From: a virus
Reading direction: 5' to 3' (one strand)
Length of the DNA stretch: 37,887 bases
IMG/VR virus record: IMGVR_UViG_3300032304_001148
Span: 1-37,887 of that record
Shown here piece by piece: positions 1-7,736 of this stretch (position 1 is its first letter; each line of letters opens with the position of its first letter). Below the pieces are notes generated by a model. That model ran no database searches. It saw only the letters and a list, made by a program, of their open reading frames with translations, and was not told the DNA's origin. A program made the translations under genes and the position numbers.

Positions 1-36
1 CCCCGCCACCGCCCCCGCCACCGCCCCCGCCACCGC
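1..36 (+). repeat. 12-bp tandem repeat encoding poly-proline
   Basis: The unit CCGCCACCGCCC occurs at 3-14 and 15-26, with a partial third copy at 27-35. In the reading frame of the first gene it encodes eleven consecutive prolines, so it is a coding microsatellite in a linker. The tract may continue to the left of the window. Confidence 0.85.
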
Positions 37-662
37 GTACGGCCGGGCAAGGGCAGGTTATTGCAGCGGCCGAACCGGCATATCCGCACAAACCCACATC
101 TCCAGAGGAGACTTGGCTGGGTGGAACTTTCAGAAAAGGGTTTGACCCCATGGCTATGTTTGCGTACCTGCTGCCCCAGTTTACCCAAGCCGGGCAAGAA
201 GCACAGGCAATATCCGCGCTTCGACAGGCGTCGGGGTTGGATCAACCTCCGGCCGAGCCGCAGGCCTCGCCTTACTACTCGTACGGGGCTGAAGTTGCAC
301 CATCGTTTGCCCCTCCCGGGTTCAAGGCCGGAGGGTTGGCCCAGACTGAGGATTTGCACGCTAAAATAATGGCGTCGCCCCTGATGGCAGCATCCGGCGG
401 CGAAGCGAAGCACAAAGGGTCACACTATGTGCAAGGGGCAGGCGGCGGTCAAGACGATCTCATCCCGGCCATGCTGGCGGACGGTGAGTACGTTTTTGAC
501 GCAGAGATTGTATCAGCGCTAGGAGACGGCTCCAACAAACGAGGGGCTGAAATCTTGGATGAGTTTAGAGCGCGCATTCGCAAACACAAACGGACCGACA
601 ACCACAAGTCGATCCCGCCCAAGGCGAAATCTCCGCTTGAATACTTGAAAGGCCTCAAATGA
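1..662 (+). CDS. Virion-associated protein, 5'-truncated by window edge
   Basis: The frame is open from base 3 with no stop. It reads through a run of prolines before the first ATG at 150, so the true start is probably left of the window. The protein has a Pro-rich linker, a KAGGL motif, and a C-terminal block with GGGQDDLIPAML, LADGEYVFDAE and GDGSNKRGAEIL. I recognise this block from virion-region proteins of many uncultured tailed phages, but its role is not known to me. The C-terminus is basic (RIRKHKRT). The stop overlaps the next start (ATGA at 659-662), which indicates one late transcript with the three genes that follow. Function is unassigned; a structural or internal virion role is inferred from position only. 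Confidence 0.7.
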   Translation, partial: PPPPPPPPPPPRTAGQGQVIAAAEPAYPHKPTSPEETWLGGTFRKGFDPMAMFAYLLPQFTQAGQEAQAISALRQASGLDQPPAEPQASPYYSYGAEVAPSFAPPGFKAGGLAQTEDLHAKIMASPLMAASGGEAKHKGSHYVQGAGGGQDDLIPAMLADGEYVFDAEIVSALGDGSNKRGAEILDEFRARIRKHKRTDNHKSIPPKAKSPLEYLKGLK

Positions 663-1567
663 GCATCCTGCAGGGTGACCCGCTACCTAGTATAAAGACA
701 ACCAAAGACATCGTCACTACGGGTCCTGACTGGTACACGACGTACCTGCAGGACTTGGCCAAGGCGGGGTCGGGGGTTGTAGCGCAGACTCCTGAGCAGC
801 TGGTTGCGGGCTTTTCTCCGCTGCAGCAACAAGCATTCACGCAGGCTCCAGCCACGCTCACTAGCTACAAACCTGAGCTACAGGCCGCACAAAATACAGC
901 GGTGCAAGCAGCGCAAGGCGCCACGCCTGAGGCCATTCAGGGCTTCATGAACCCGTACACCTCGTCCGTGGTTGACGAGATGGCTCGGTTGTCTCAACAG
1001 AGCATGCAGCGCAACTTGTTGCCTTCGCTGCAAGCGGGGTTTGTAGGCAGCGGAGCGTTGGGCGGGCAACGCTATGCGAGCGCGCTAGGGCAGTTGGGCG
1101 CCGACGTGCAAGCCAATCTGACTGGGCAGCAAACCGGGGCGCTGCAAAAGGGGTATTCGGAGGCGCTGCGGGCGGCTCTTGACCAAGCGGGCTTGATGCG
1201 GCAAACCGCAGACACCCAGCGCGGCTTGGCAACTGCGGAGCAAGAAGCCGGGCTGCGAGAGCTTGAGCAGCTGTACAAGCTCGGGTCTGAACAGCAGAAA
1301 CTTGAGCAAGCCAAGATTTTGGCCCCCATCACTTCGGCTACGGGCGCGGCAAACATCTTCTCCAACCTCAAAGTACCTAGTACTGTTTCTGAAGAAGCCT
1401 ACGGCCCTATCCCCGGCGCGTACTCTTCGTCTCCGCTGCAACAAGCGGTCGGTTTGGGAACCTTGTTTGCGTCAGGACAAGGGGGTACCAGCGCAGCGTC
1501 TGGCATAATGGGGGCGCTGAAAGACTTTGGCGGCTGGATAGGCTCTCTAGGTAAAGGGGGAGATTGA
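659..1567 (+). CDS. Conserved virion/DNA-ejection-type protein (302 aa)
   Basis: A 302-residue Gln/Ala-rich protein. The first half carries the FMNPYTSSVVDEMARL segment followed by a Gly-rich stretch (GFVGSGALGGQRYA), then long amphipathic helices rich in Q, A and E, and a Gly/Ser-rich C-terminus ending GGWIGSLGKGGD. Proteins with this NPYT...VVDE plus GSGALGGQR architecture sit in tail or ejection regions of many podovirus-like and metagenomic phages. A role as an internal virion or DNA-transfer protein is therefore inferred, not shown. It starts at the ATG overlapping the preceding stop and is followed after 3 nt by the next gene. Confidence 0.75.
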   Translation: MSILQGDPLPSIKTTKDIVTTGPDWYTTYLQDLAKAGSGVVAQTPEQLVAGFSPLQQQAFTQAPATLTSYKPELQAAQNTAVQAAQGATPEAIQGFMNPYTSSVVDEMARLSQQSMQRNLLPSLQAGFVGSGALGGQRYASALGQLGADVQANLTGQQTGALQKGYSEALRAALDQAGLMRQTADTQRGLATAEQEAGLRELEQLYKLGSEQQKLEQAKILAPITSATGAANIFSNLKVPSTVSEEAYGPIPGAYSSSPLQQAVGLGTLFASGQGGTSAASGIMGALKDFGGWIGSLGKGGD

Positions 1568-1570
1568 CGT

Positions 1571-3166
1571 ATGGCAACTCCTCTTCAGTCAGTTCAAGAT
1601 CTTACACCCTTGCTGGGTGAAGACGAAGAGTACAAACGAAAGCTCACTTCAGCTAGAGAGGCTGAAACAAAACTGGCTGAGATGCTGAAGCGCAGGACCG
1701 AGGGTCCGCGTTTCAACCCGGCTATGCTCGCGTTGGCGGGTGAGCTGCTAGACCCTGGGCGCACAGGCTCTTTTGGAGAAGCTATCGGCCGGGGGGCCAA
1801 GGCGTACTCAGCGGCGCAGTCCGCAATGGACAAAGACGCCGCCGAAGTAGCCATGATGCGTTTGCAGATGGAGCGCGCCGGGTTGGACAGCGCACGTCGG
1901 GCAGCAGCGATGAGGCAGTTGGGTGGCTTGGGAGCACCCGCAGCCGCAGCAACCCCGGCCCAGTCGGGCGCACCGGCGCAAGGCGAAGCAGGCGCTGCGC
2001 CTACGCTGCAGATTAGAGGAGTAGACGTCAATCCTACGATCATCCGCAATATGATGCTGATCGATCCGGATATAGGCAAAGCGCTTGAGACTGAGTACAA
2101 GCTGAGACTTGAGTCTATCAAGACACAGCCGGGCTACATGGTTGATGTGGCTACGGGCAAAGTAACTCCAGTGATTCCTCCGGGACAAGCCGACGTCGAG
2201 ATTCGTTTCCCCGAAAAAGGCGGCGAAGTACTCATGGGGTCTACGGAAGACCTCATTCGCTTGCGCCAAGCTAGAGAGAAGGGCGACGCGAGCGCGATCG
2301 ATGCGGTGTACAACCGCGTCAAGTTCGGCGTGCGTCCGCCCGAGGCCACCGCTCCGGCAGCGCCCACGGGCGCGGCCCCTGCACCTGTGGGAGGTGCCGC
2401 TGCGGCAGCGCCTCCTAGCGTTTCTGGCGCCCCTGGCGCCCCTTCAGTTCAGCAGGCTAAGGTTCGGCAGCAGGCCGAAGAAGCGGCTGCAACTGAAGAG
2501 GCCAAGGCGCTGACCAAGAAAGCCCGGGAGTTTTTGGATGCCAAGTCCGAAGCTACGGCCACGATTGACTCGGCTGATCGCATCATAGCTTTCGTCTCCC
2601 GCTCGCCTGAAGCCTTCGGTCCGCTGGCCAAGCCCGGCGTAGGCACTGCGCTAGCTACGTTGGTCAACAAAGGTATTCAGACGCAGAGCGGCTCTATCAA
2701 GTTGGGCGGACTTGAAGAAGCTATCGTCAAGGCCAACCCCGGCATCAGCCAACAAGCGCTGAACGACGCTATGATGGCGGCGCAAGAGTACGCCAACTTG
2801 GAGCTCCGCCTTGCGCAAACGCAGCGCGGGCTCGGCGCTCTAACTGAAGGCGAACGCGAGATCATTCGTAGAGGTATCGGCGGCATCGGCGATGACCCTA
2901 CGGTTATCATGAAGCGAATAATGCTCACTAAAAAGCGAGCAGAGCTTCAGCGTGACGCAGCCGACGCCTTCTACGAGTACCGTAAGAAAACTGGCAAGAA
3001 CCTTGATGACTTTGAACGTAGCGATGAGTACAAGAGTTTGAAACGCCAGTACGACACTTGGATTCGTAAGACCTTCAATCTGCCAGAGCAAGCAAAACCG
3101 ACTCGGTCTGGCGGTTTGAATTCCAGTTCTATCCAAGAAGAACTTCGCAGACGCGGACTTCAGTAA
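1571..3166 (+). CDS. Large helical virion protein, function unknown (531 aa)
   Basis: A 531-residue protein with a strong Shine-Dalgarno (GGGGGAG) before ATG 1571. The N-terminal 120 residues are helical and charged (LTSAREAETKLAEMLKRR). Two Ala/Pro/Gly-rich linkers (about residues 115-145 and 260-295) bracket a compact middle region. The C-terminal half is predicted helical, with a basic tail. The low-complexity linkers between helical blocks resemble internal virion (ejection) proteins of podoviruses, and the transglycosylase gene that follows fits that setting. I see no catalytic motif. The assignment rests on context and composition, not on homology. Confidence 0.7.
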   Translation: MATPLQSVQDLTPLLGEDEEYKRKLTSAREAETKLAEMLKRRTEGPRFNPAMLALAGELLDPGRTGSFGEAIGRGAKAYSAAQSAMDKDAAEVAMMRLQMERAGLDSARRAAAMRQLGGLGAPAAAATPAQSGAPAQGEAGAAPTLQIRGVDVNPTIIRNMMLIDPDIGKALETEYKLRLESIKTQPGYMVDVATGKVTPVIPPGQADVEIRFPEKGGEVLMGSTEDLIRLRQAREKGDASAIDAVYNRVKFGVRPPEATAPAAPTGAAPAPVGGAAAAAPPSVSGAPGAPSVQQAKVRQQAEEAAATEEAKALTKKAREFLDAKSEATATIDSADRIIAFVSRSPEAFGPLAKPGVGTALATLVNKGIQTQSGSIKLGGLEEAIVKANPGISQQALNDAMMAAQEYANLELRLAQTQRGLGALTEGEREIIRRGIGGIGDDPTVIMKRIMLTKKRAELQRDAADAFYEYRKKTGKNLDDFERSDEYKSLKRQYDTWIRKTFNLPEQAKPTRSGGLNSSSIQEELRRRGLQ

Positions 3167-3177
3167 GGCCTACCGTC

Positions 3178-4620
3178 ATGGACATCTCCAAACTTCCCAA
3201 CGAGCAGTTACTGATCGCAAGCAAAGTGATCAAAGCTGCTGAGGCGGTAGGGCTTGACCCAGACTTTGCGCTGGCTATCGCGTACAACGAAAGCCGGTTC
3301 AACCCAAAGGCGGTATCTCCGGACGGGGCCATCGGGGTCATGCAACTGATGCCCGAAACCGCCAAGGGTTTGAAGGTAAACCCGAACAACGTCGATGAAA
3401 ACATCATGGGCGGGGTTCGGTACTTGAAAGAGCAGATGGACGCTTTCGGGGGCAACAAGTTTCAAGCCTCTGTAGCGTACAACGCAGGCCCTGGGAAAGT
3501 GCAAGAGTACTTGAAGTCCAAAGACCCGTCGGTTATTCCAAACGAGACTCTGAAGTACTTGGCAGCGATTGACAAAGTCTATCCGCTGGACACCGAAGCT
3601 CAACCAGAAGCTGATGCAGAAGATCGTGACGCCGCTGCGTTGAAAGAGCTGGAAGACAAAATGAGGCTGTCTGCCGGGCAGAAGTTGCCTTACGCTTTTT
3701 CACCCGAACAAGACGTTTTGGCTGGGCTGGGCGGGGCCGGAATCGGACTTGGTGCGGGCACCGCAGGTTCTTTGGCTAGCGGCGTAGGGCGTACGGCGTC
3801 TGCGGTGCAGCAGCTTCCCGCCGCAGTTCGAGATCTAGCCGCAGCGCAAGCTGCCGCGCAGCCCGCAGCGCAGGCTCCTTTTGCGCCCCGGTACGGCGGA
3901 GAGAAGTGGGTCAAGAGTTTGAGCGACGTCGCGTTGCCAGGGGCTCAGATGGGCAAGGCGGACTTGGACTTGGCCAAGCAGATGCAAGCGGCGATCGGCC
4001 GATCCGGCGAGCCGGGTTTTGTCGGCGGCAAGATTACCGAGGGCGGTATCATCATCAACCCGAAGACGGCCGCAGAAATGCAAGCCGCCGAAGCTAGCAA
4101 GGCGGCGGCAGCTACGGCCGCTGCTCAACCGAAGCCTCCGGGCGCACTACAGCAGATGGGGCAAGCTGTACGGAGCGGGGCAGGCGCTGTTATGCGCTCG
4201 CCCGTGGTTTCGGGGGCACTGGGTGGGTTCGGCGTTGGGGCCAACGTGGCCGAGGGCGTAGAACGCCAACGGCGCGGGGACCCACTCGGCGTGGGCTTGT
4301 CGGGTCTGGGAGCTCTAGGGTCTGCTATGAGCATGTTCCCCCCGACTGCGCCGGTCGGCTTTCCGCTAGCGATCGGGGCTCCGGCCGCGCTGGGCTTGGC
4401 CGATGCGTATAGAAACCGACGGGTAGCGGACGCTCTGATACCCGAGAAGCCTATCACGCCGGAAGACCTAGAGGCCGCGTCCAGGCCCGCATTCGGAATG
4501 TACCCCGGTGCGGGGCGTCGCCGCCCTGCGGCCTCCCGGCCCAGCCCAGAAAAGATCAGCGGAGCTTTGATGCAGTCGCTTGATCAGCAAATGCAAGAGT
4601 TCTCCTCGTCTCCGTCCTGA
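3178..4620 (+). CDS. Lytic transglycosylase (SLT fold), internal virion type
   Basis: A 480-residue protein whose N-terminal ~130 residues form a goose-lysozyme/SLT-type lytic transglycosylase domain. The catalytic glutamate is Glu38 in AYNESRFN, followed by the family motifs GAIGVMQLMPETA and AYNAGPGK. Such domains cleave the MurNAc-GlcNAc bond of peptidoglycan with 1,6-anhydro product formation. The long remainder is Ala/Gly-rich with possible membrane-compatible helices (about residues 180-200 and 340-415). This fits an ejected virion protein that opens the cell wall locally during DNA entry (compare T7 gp16) better than a holin-dependent endolysin. It is the last gene of this plus-strand block and is followed by a terminator. 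Confidence 0.9.
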   Translation: MDISKLPNEQLLIASKVIKAAEAVGLDPDFALAIAYNESRFNPKAVSPDGAIGVMQLMPETAKGLKVNPNNVDENIMGGVRYLKEQMDAFGGNKFQASVAYNAGPGKVQEYLKSKDPSVIPNETLKYLAAIDKVYPLDTEAQPEADAEDRDAAALKELEDKMRLSAGQKLPYAFSPEQDVLAGLGGAGIGLGAGTAGSLASGVGRTASAVQQLPAAVRDLAAAQAAAQPAAQAPFAPRYGGEKWVKSLSDVALPGAQMGKADLDLAKQMQAAIGRSGEPGFVGGKITEGGIIINPKTAAEMQAAEASKAAAATAAAQPKPPGALQQMGQAVRSGAGAVMRSPVVSGALGGFGVGANVAEGVERQRRGDPLGVGLSGLGALGSAMSMFPPTAPVGFPLAIGAPAALGLADAYRNRRVADALIPEKPITPEDLEAASRPAFGMYPGAGRRRPAASRPSPEKISGALMQSLDQQMQEFSSSPS

Positions 4621-4645
4621 CTTCTCAGTTGCCTGACGGAGTTTG

Positions 4646-4670
4646 CCCCCGCCGCGTGCGGGGGTTTTTT
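4646..4670 (+). terminator. Rho-independent terminator of left late operon
   Basis: A 7-bp GC stem CCCCCGC/GCGGGGG with a 5-nt loop (CGCGT) is followed at once by six T residues. It lies 26 bp after the transglycosylase stop and just before the 3' end of the opposing minus-strand block. The minus strand has no T tract after the stem, so termination is expected only for rightward transcripts. Confidence 0.9.
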
Positions 4671-4671
4671 C

Positions 4672-4875
4672 TTACAGCTTCAACAACAGCGCTGCCGCGC
4701 CTAGTAGCCCCAGCGCGTACAGGGCTACTCCGGCGCGTACTTTGCCGTTGCGGCCCAAGCCTAGCAACGCGAGTTGAAGCCGCTCTTCGTCTAGAGACAA
4801 GTAGGCGGGCTTCTTGGGCGGTTCGTAGCAAGAACCGATGAGCACTTTTCCGGTGTTGTAGGGTGCTGGTCTCAT
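4672..4875 (-). CDS. Small predicted membrane protein (67 aa)
   Basis: A 67-residue protein with a polar N-terminal half (PYNTGKVLIGSCYEPPKKP) and a C-terminal hydrophobic segment (roughly residues 47-67, GVALYALGLLGAAALLLKL) long enough to span a membrane once. Its ATG overlaps the stop of the preceding minus-strand gene (ATGA), so it is translationally coupled and ends the long minus-strand operon. I do not recognise the family. A holin- or spanin-like role is conceivable for a tail-anchored small protein, but nothing in the sequence demonstrates it, and it is far from a typical lysis cassette. Confidence 0.65.
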   Translation of the reverse strand: MRPAPYNTGKVLIGSCYEPPKKPAYLSLDEERLQLALLGLGRNGKVRAGVALYALGLLGAAALLLKL

Positions 4876-5066
4876 TGTCGTTTACCTATGTACTGGGCTA
4901 CAAAATCACCACCCTTCATCTGCTCCATCATAGAGACCACCTCGGCTACACCCCGCATAAGGTTGTCTTGCCAAGTGTCGGTGTTCATGTCTCCGGTCAC
5001 CTCAACCAGCGTGGGCTCGCGTCGGCTGTCGGGGACATTCAGTTCGATTGTGAATTGTGAGGGCAT
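4872..5066 (-). CDS. Hypothetical protein (64 aa)
   Basis: The frame stays open upstream to 5288, but that extension overlaps a better-supported gene. ATG 5066 lies 4 nt after that gene's stop and has a modest AGG ribosome site, so I take it as the start. The 64-residue acidic product begins MPSQFTIELNVPDSR, has a beta-rich first half (FTIELNV, TLVEVTG) and a helical second half (WQDNLMRGVAEVVSMMEQM). No family is recognised. Its stop overlaps the start of the following small membrane protein. Confidence 0.65.
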   Translation of the reverse strand: MPSQFTIELNVPDSRREPTLVEVTGDMNTDTWQDNLMRGVAEVVSMMEQMKGGDFVAQYIGKRQ

Positions 5067-5070
5067 TTGA

Positions 5071-5412
5071 CTACCTATCCTGATCAACGTAAGACGACGT
5101 TGCTTCGCCTTCTTTATCCAACTGTGGGACGGCTTTGGCGGCGTGCTCTTCAACAAGTAGAAGGTACCGACGAAGGTCGCGAATATCGTCAATGAGGCCT
5201 TCGGGCCGCGTATCGGTTCCAATCGCGGTAAACACATCCCAGCCATGTTTTTTGCACTGATTCTCAAGTCTGTCCCACTTACGGGCAAGCATCATAAATG
5301 CGCCCACCCCGCCTCGGTTACGCCAGCTAGTGCCGTAACTTCGCTCGGCTTTGATTAGCCCTTCAATGTCTGCGCGGCAGATGCCGTTCAGACCACGTTC
5401 AAGATCATACAC
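5071..5412 (-). CDS. Conserved phage hypothetical protein (113 aa)
   Basis: A GTG start at 5412 is chosen because AAGGAG stands 8 nt upstream; the start lies within the last codons of the HD-domain gene. The 113-residue product contains WDRLENQCKKHGWDVFTAI and a TRPEGLIDDIRDLRRYLLLVE helix. This pairing recurs in small proteins of many phages and I recognise it as a conserved family without known function. It is likely an all-helical protein. It belongs to the coupled 3' end of the minus-strand operon. Confidence 0.75.
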   Translation of the reverse strand: MYDLERGLNGICRADIEGLIKAERSYGTSWRNRGGVGAFMMLARKWDRLENQCKKHGWDVFTAIGTDTRPEGLIDDIRDLRRYLLLVEEHAAKAVPQLDKEGEATSSYVDQDR

Positions 5413-5914
5413 GATTGCGCTCCTTTTCTAAGCTGTCAAGCAGTTGAAGCCCCACGGCCAGCGGGGAAAGTTGGTGCAAGTAGGCAACGCCTTTGTCAAA
5501 CACCTCAGCCATGTTGGCGTTGCCCAGCCGTAGCTCGTCCAAGCAGTAGTAGCACAGATCGAGCATGTCGGCCCACTTAAGCACTAGACGCTCTTTCTCA
5601 GTCAAGTCGGGGAACACCAAGAAGTTCTCAAGCATCTTGCGGTCCTCAAGCTCCTCAAGTGCCCCGCGCAGCTCAGGCGAGTCCCACTTCGCCGTGGCCG
5701 GCACGTCACCCGTCCACTGCTCGGCGGTGTCGTGCATGAGCACCGCAGACATTAGATGCGAGGACGGCGGTTTGGTATGGCAAAGTGCAAACACGATAGC
5801 CATGACGTTGGCGGTGTGCTCGCCTACGGTTTCTTGGTGGTGCACGCGACGCGTGTGCCAGCGGCGGACGTGGTTACCGTCACGTATGGACTTGATGATG
5901 TGGTAAGCGATCAT
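5405..5914 (-). CDS. HD-domain phosphohydrolase, 5'-nucleotidase YfbR-like
   Basis: A 169-residue HD-superfamily protein. Metal ligands are visible in order: His in the RRWHTRR/HHQE region, His33 in VGEH, the His61-Asp62 doublet in LMHDTAEQWTGDVP, and Asp116 in KWADMLDL. Length and motif spacing match YfbR-type deoxynucleoside 5'-monophosphatases, which dephosphorylate dNMPs. In this phage it could shape the dNMP pool, for example by removing unmodified pyrimidine monophosphates in favour of a modified one; that is inference. ATG 5914 has no Shine-Dalgarno, but a TATAAT box lies 9 nt upstream, which implies a very short or leaderless 5' end. Confidence 0.85.
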   Translation of the reverse strand: MIAYHIIKSIRDGNHVRRWHTRRVHHQETVGEHTANVMAIVFALCHTKPPSSHLMSAVLMHDTAEQWTGDVPATAKWDSPELRGALEELEDRKMLENFLVFPDLTEKERLVLKWADMLDLCYYCLDELRLGNANMAEVFDKGVAYLHQLSPLAVGLQLLDSLEKERNRV

Positions 5915-5923
5915 AGTGAAACG

Positions 5924-5929
5924 ATTATA
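5924..5929 (-). promoter_or_regulatory. Candidate -10 box upstream of HD gene
   Basis: On the minus strand a perfect TATAAT lies 9 nt before the HD-gene ATG. No good -35 hexamer is found at 16-18 nt spacing. A second AT-rich TAAATACAAT run lies ~25 nt further upstream (5950-5965), resembling the TACAAT boxes at 16698, 21326 and 24456. The gap 5930-5966 contains no gene. Confidence 0.4.
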
Positions 5930-5966
5930 GCGGGTTAGAAGTTCGTTACGTTATTGTATTTAACTA

Positions 5967-6434
5967 TCAAACGGACTCGTTTGATTGGGCGACGACTAGA
6001 GGCTTTCGTTTGACTTTGGCTACCCCACGTGGGTAGCGGTGCTCTTTGACCGGCGCGGAGCCCGTCTGCACGCCCCGTGCCCCGGCGGCGGCAAGGCACG
6101 CCTCTTGCATACGCCTGCGCTCGCTCCACAGCTCTAGAATGAGCCCTGACAACGCACGCATACTGTAGCGGGGGTTCAAGCGTTCAAAGTCTTCTGTAGT
6201 CTCCCATCCGTACGACTCGACATAAGCCGTCCAGTCCACGCGCAGCTTGCGAAGCAGCGATTTGACGGCGGCGTCTGACGGGCGGACGTAGTACATTGGC
6301 AGCGTGACTCCGGCGTCTTTAGCCAGGTCAACCCAGTAGTCATCGTCAGCGTGCTTGCGTATGTAGTGCTCGCGCTGCAGCTCTGACTTCTCTCTAGCTT
6401 TCGCGCTAGACTCGGGATCAAAGGGTCGTGTCAT
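5967..6434 (-). CDS. Hypothetical phage protein (155 aa)
   Basis: ATG 6434 has AGGAG 6 nt upstream and overlaps the end of the resolvase gene. The 155-residue product starts with a charged helical region (SSAKAREKSELQREHYIRKHADDDYW), followed by VKSLLRKLRVDWTAYVESYGWE, an Arg-rich helix (LELWSERRRMQE) and a basic tail (KVKRKPLVV). It is probably a soluble, nucleic-acid-proximal protein given its charge and its place in a recombination/replication operon. I do not recognise the family. Confidence 0.65.
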   Translation of the reverse strand: MTRPFDPESSAKAREKSELQREHYIRKHADDDYWVDLAKDAGVTLPMYYVRPSDAAVKSLLRKLRVDWTAYVESYGWETTEDFERLNPRYSMRALSGLILELWSERRRMQEACLAAAGARGVQTGSAPVKEHRYPRGVAKVKRKPLVVAQSNESV

Positions 6435-6906
6435 ATTTACTCCTGAGGTAAGCCGCGATAAGCAAAGCTTCGGCGCGGTCTATGTGTTTCTTTAGATGCA
6501 GCTCCGCGTTGGGGAACATCTTGATTGCCAAGGCACGGGCTTCTTCCTTGTTGCTGGTCAGCTTGAAGTGCCGCTTCCATTCGGCGGGGGTCACGTAGGT
6601 AGTGGGGATGCTGGCGCAGGCCAGCGTAGACCGGCACGCCCCGAACGAGTCGCCCAAGCTGAACACGCTGGCCACGCCTTGCCCCGGCATCGCGTTGACG
6701 CGCTCGAGAGCGGCCACCGGGGGGTGTTTCACCCCTCGGTTCAGCAGCTTGTACAGCCCCTGGGCATCGATCTCGTTTTTCACGGTGCCAGACCCCTTGG
6801 CCATGGTCGGTATGTCGACCACGGTGTAGGAGTCGGGCTCCAGGAAAGCCACCGCACCGCTGAGTCCGGGGTCAACCCCGATGAAGGTTTTCAGTACGGG
6901 TCCCAC
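6418..6906 (-). CDS. RuvC-like Holliday-junction resolvase
   Basis: A 162-residue RNase H-fold resolvase. The RuvC acidic residues appear in order: Asp12 in FIGVDPGLSGAVAF, Glu68 in ALERV, and Asp143/Glu146 in HIDRAEALLIAAY. The family cuts four-way junctions and branched replication intermediates, which a phage needs before packaging. The start is GTG 6906 with GAAGGA 8 nt upstream, inside the last codons of the Cas4-like nuclease. It completes a recombination set with the Sak4-like ATPase, ssDNA-binding protein and nuclease just upstream. The length matches phage RuvC-like enzymes. Confidence 0.88.
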   Translation of the reverse strand: MGPVLKTFIGVDPGLSGAVAFLEPDSYTVVDIPTMAKGSGTVKNEIDAQGLYKLLNRGVKHPPVAALERVNAMPGQGVASVFSLGDSFGACRSTLACASIPTTYVTPAEWKRHFKLTSNKEEARALAIKMFPNAELHLKKHIDRAEALLIAAYLRSKYDTTL

Positions 6907-7727
6907 AGGTCACATCCTTCGTGTTGCTTTTTGTACGTCAGCGCTTCCTTGAACCGCCCGCAGTACCACTCGCCGTTGCTGGTGGTGCTAGCCCACTGGC
7001 AAGTTCTGCAGTTCTGAAGGGGCTTCTCTTGCCGCCAACACACAGCCTTGTTGTCACAGAAACGGCACCGCCAATCGTCTTGTGATTCGGCGATTCGCGG
7101 CGGGGGCATCATGTTGGTAGTCAGCTGCTCCAATTTACGCTGAATGTCAGCTATCGCGGCGTCGTCTTTGGCAACACGCTCGATGTAGAAGCGCTCGTCG
7201 TCTTTGCACACGGCGACGTACAGGGCGCGGTCAAGCCCCGTTAACCACAACCCGGCTTGCATCTGCGCGTAGTGCTGCGGCTTGGCTTTCTGAACCCCGT
7301 GCGTCTGCAACTCTTTGAACCCCTTGACGTTGGACGACTTGATCTCGAGGGTGTGGGGGGTCTTTTCAGCCCCCGGTACCCCCTTCACCACGCCGTCCAA
7401 CTTCGCCACGAAGTGCCCGTCTGCGGCCGTGTACGTCCACTGCTTGCCCGTTTCCGGGTCAACCTCCCACACCTGAAGCCCCGCGTCTTTCAGGTCTTGA
7501 ACTACGCGGTCTTCCTGTATGTAGCCGGTCTTGAACAAGCGCAGCAAGCGCCCGTCAAACGAGCTGAGGCTGCTGCCCCGCCAGTCGTACCAGATGGCCC
7601 GCACGCAATCCTCACCGATACCCGAGGCACCGATGCGAGTGAGCATGAGCTCGCCACTTTCCTTTTTGCTATACGCATCATAGATGCGCTGCTCAAGGTC
7701 AACCAAGTGCCTGGGTATCTGCGCCAC
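6891..7727 (-). CDS. PD-(D/E)XK nuclease, Cas4/RecB-like with Cys clusters
   Basis: A 278-residue protein with a PD-(D/E)XK core: Asp111 in KLDGVV, Glu128-x-Lys130 in LEIKSS and a Gln-rich motif (HYAQMQAGLW, residues 152-161). Cys41 (GEDC) plus Cys221, Cys224 and Cys230 (CRFC...C) reproduce the split four-cysteine Fe-S cluster layout of Cas4/AddB nucleases. A second group, Cys240, Cys243, Cys256 and Cys272, follows and could bind zinc. The likely role is a 5'-3' or end-processing exonuclease that feeds the Sak4-like annealing/recombination system. The start is GTG 7727, with AAGGAG closely upstream. Confidence 0.85.
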   Translation of the reverse strand: MAQIPRHLVDLEQRIYDAYSKKESGELMLTRIGASGIGEDCVRAIWYDWRGSSLSSFDGRLLRLFKTGYIQEDRVVQDLKDAGLQVWEVDPETGKQWTYTAADGHFVAKLDGVVKGVPGAEKTPHTLEIKSSNVKGFKELQTHGVQKAKPQHYAQMQAGLWLTGLDRALYVAVCKDDERFYIERVAKDDAAIADIQRKLEQLTTNMMPPPRIAESQDDWRCRFCDNKAVCWRQEKPLQNCRTCQWASTTSNGEWYCGRFKEALTYKKQHEGCDLWDPY

Positions 7728-7736
7728 AGCTGCTCC

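Noticed and set aside
4872-5288. Longer 138-residue version of the small gene ending at 4872
   Set aside because: The extension runs inside the better supported 113-residue gene; ATG 5066 follows that gene's stop by 4 nt and gives a sensible 64-residue protein.
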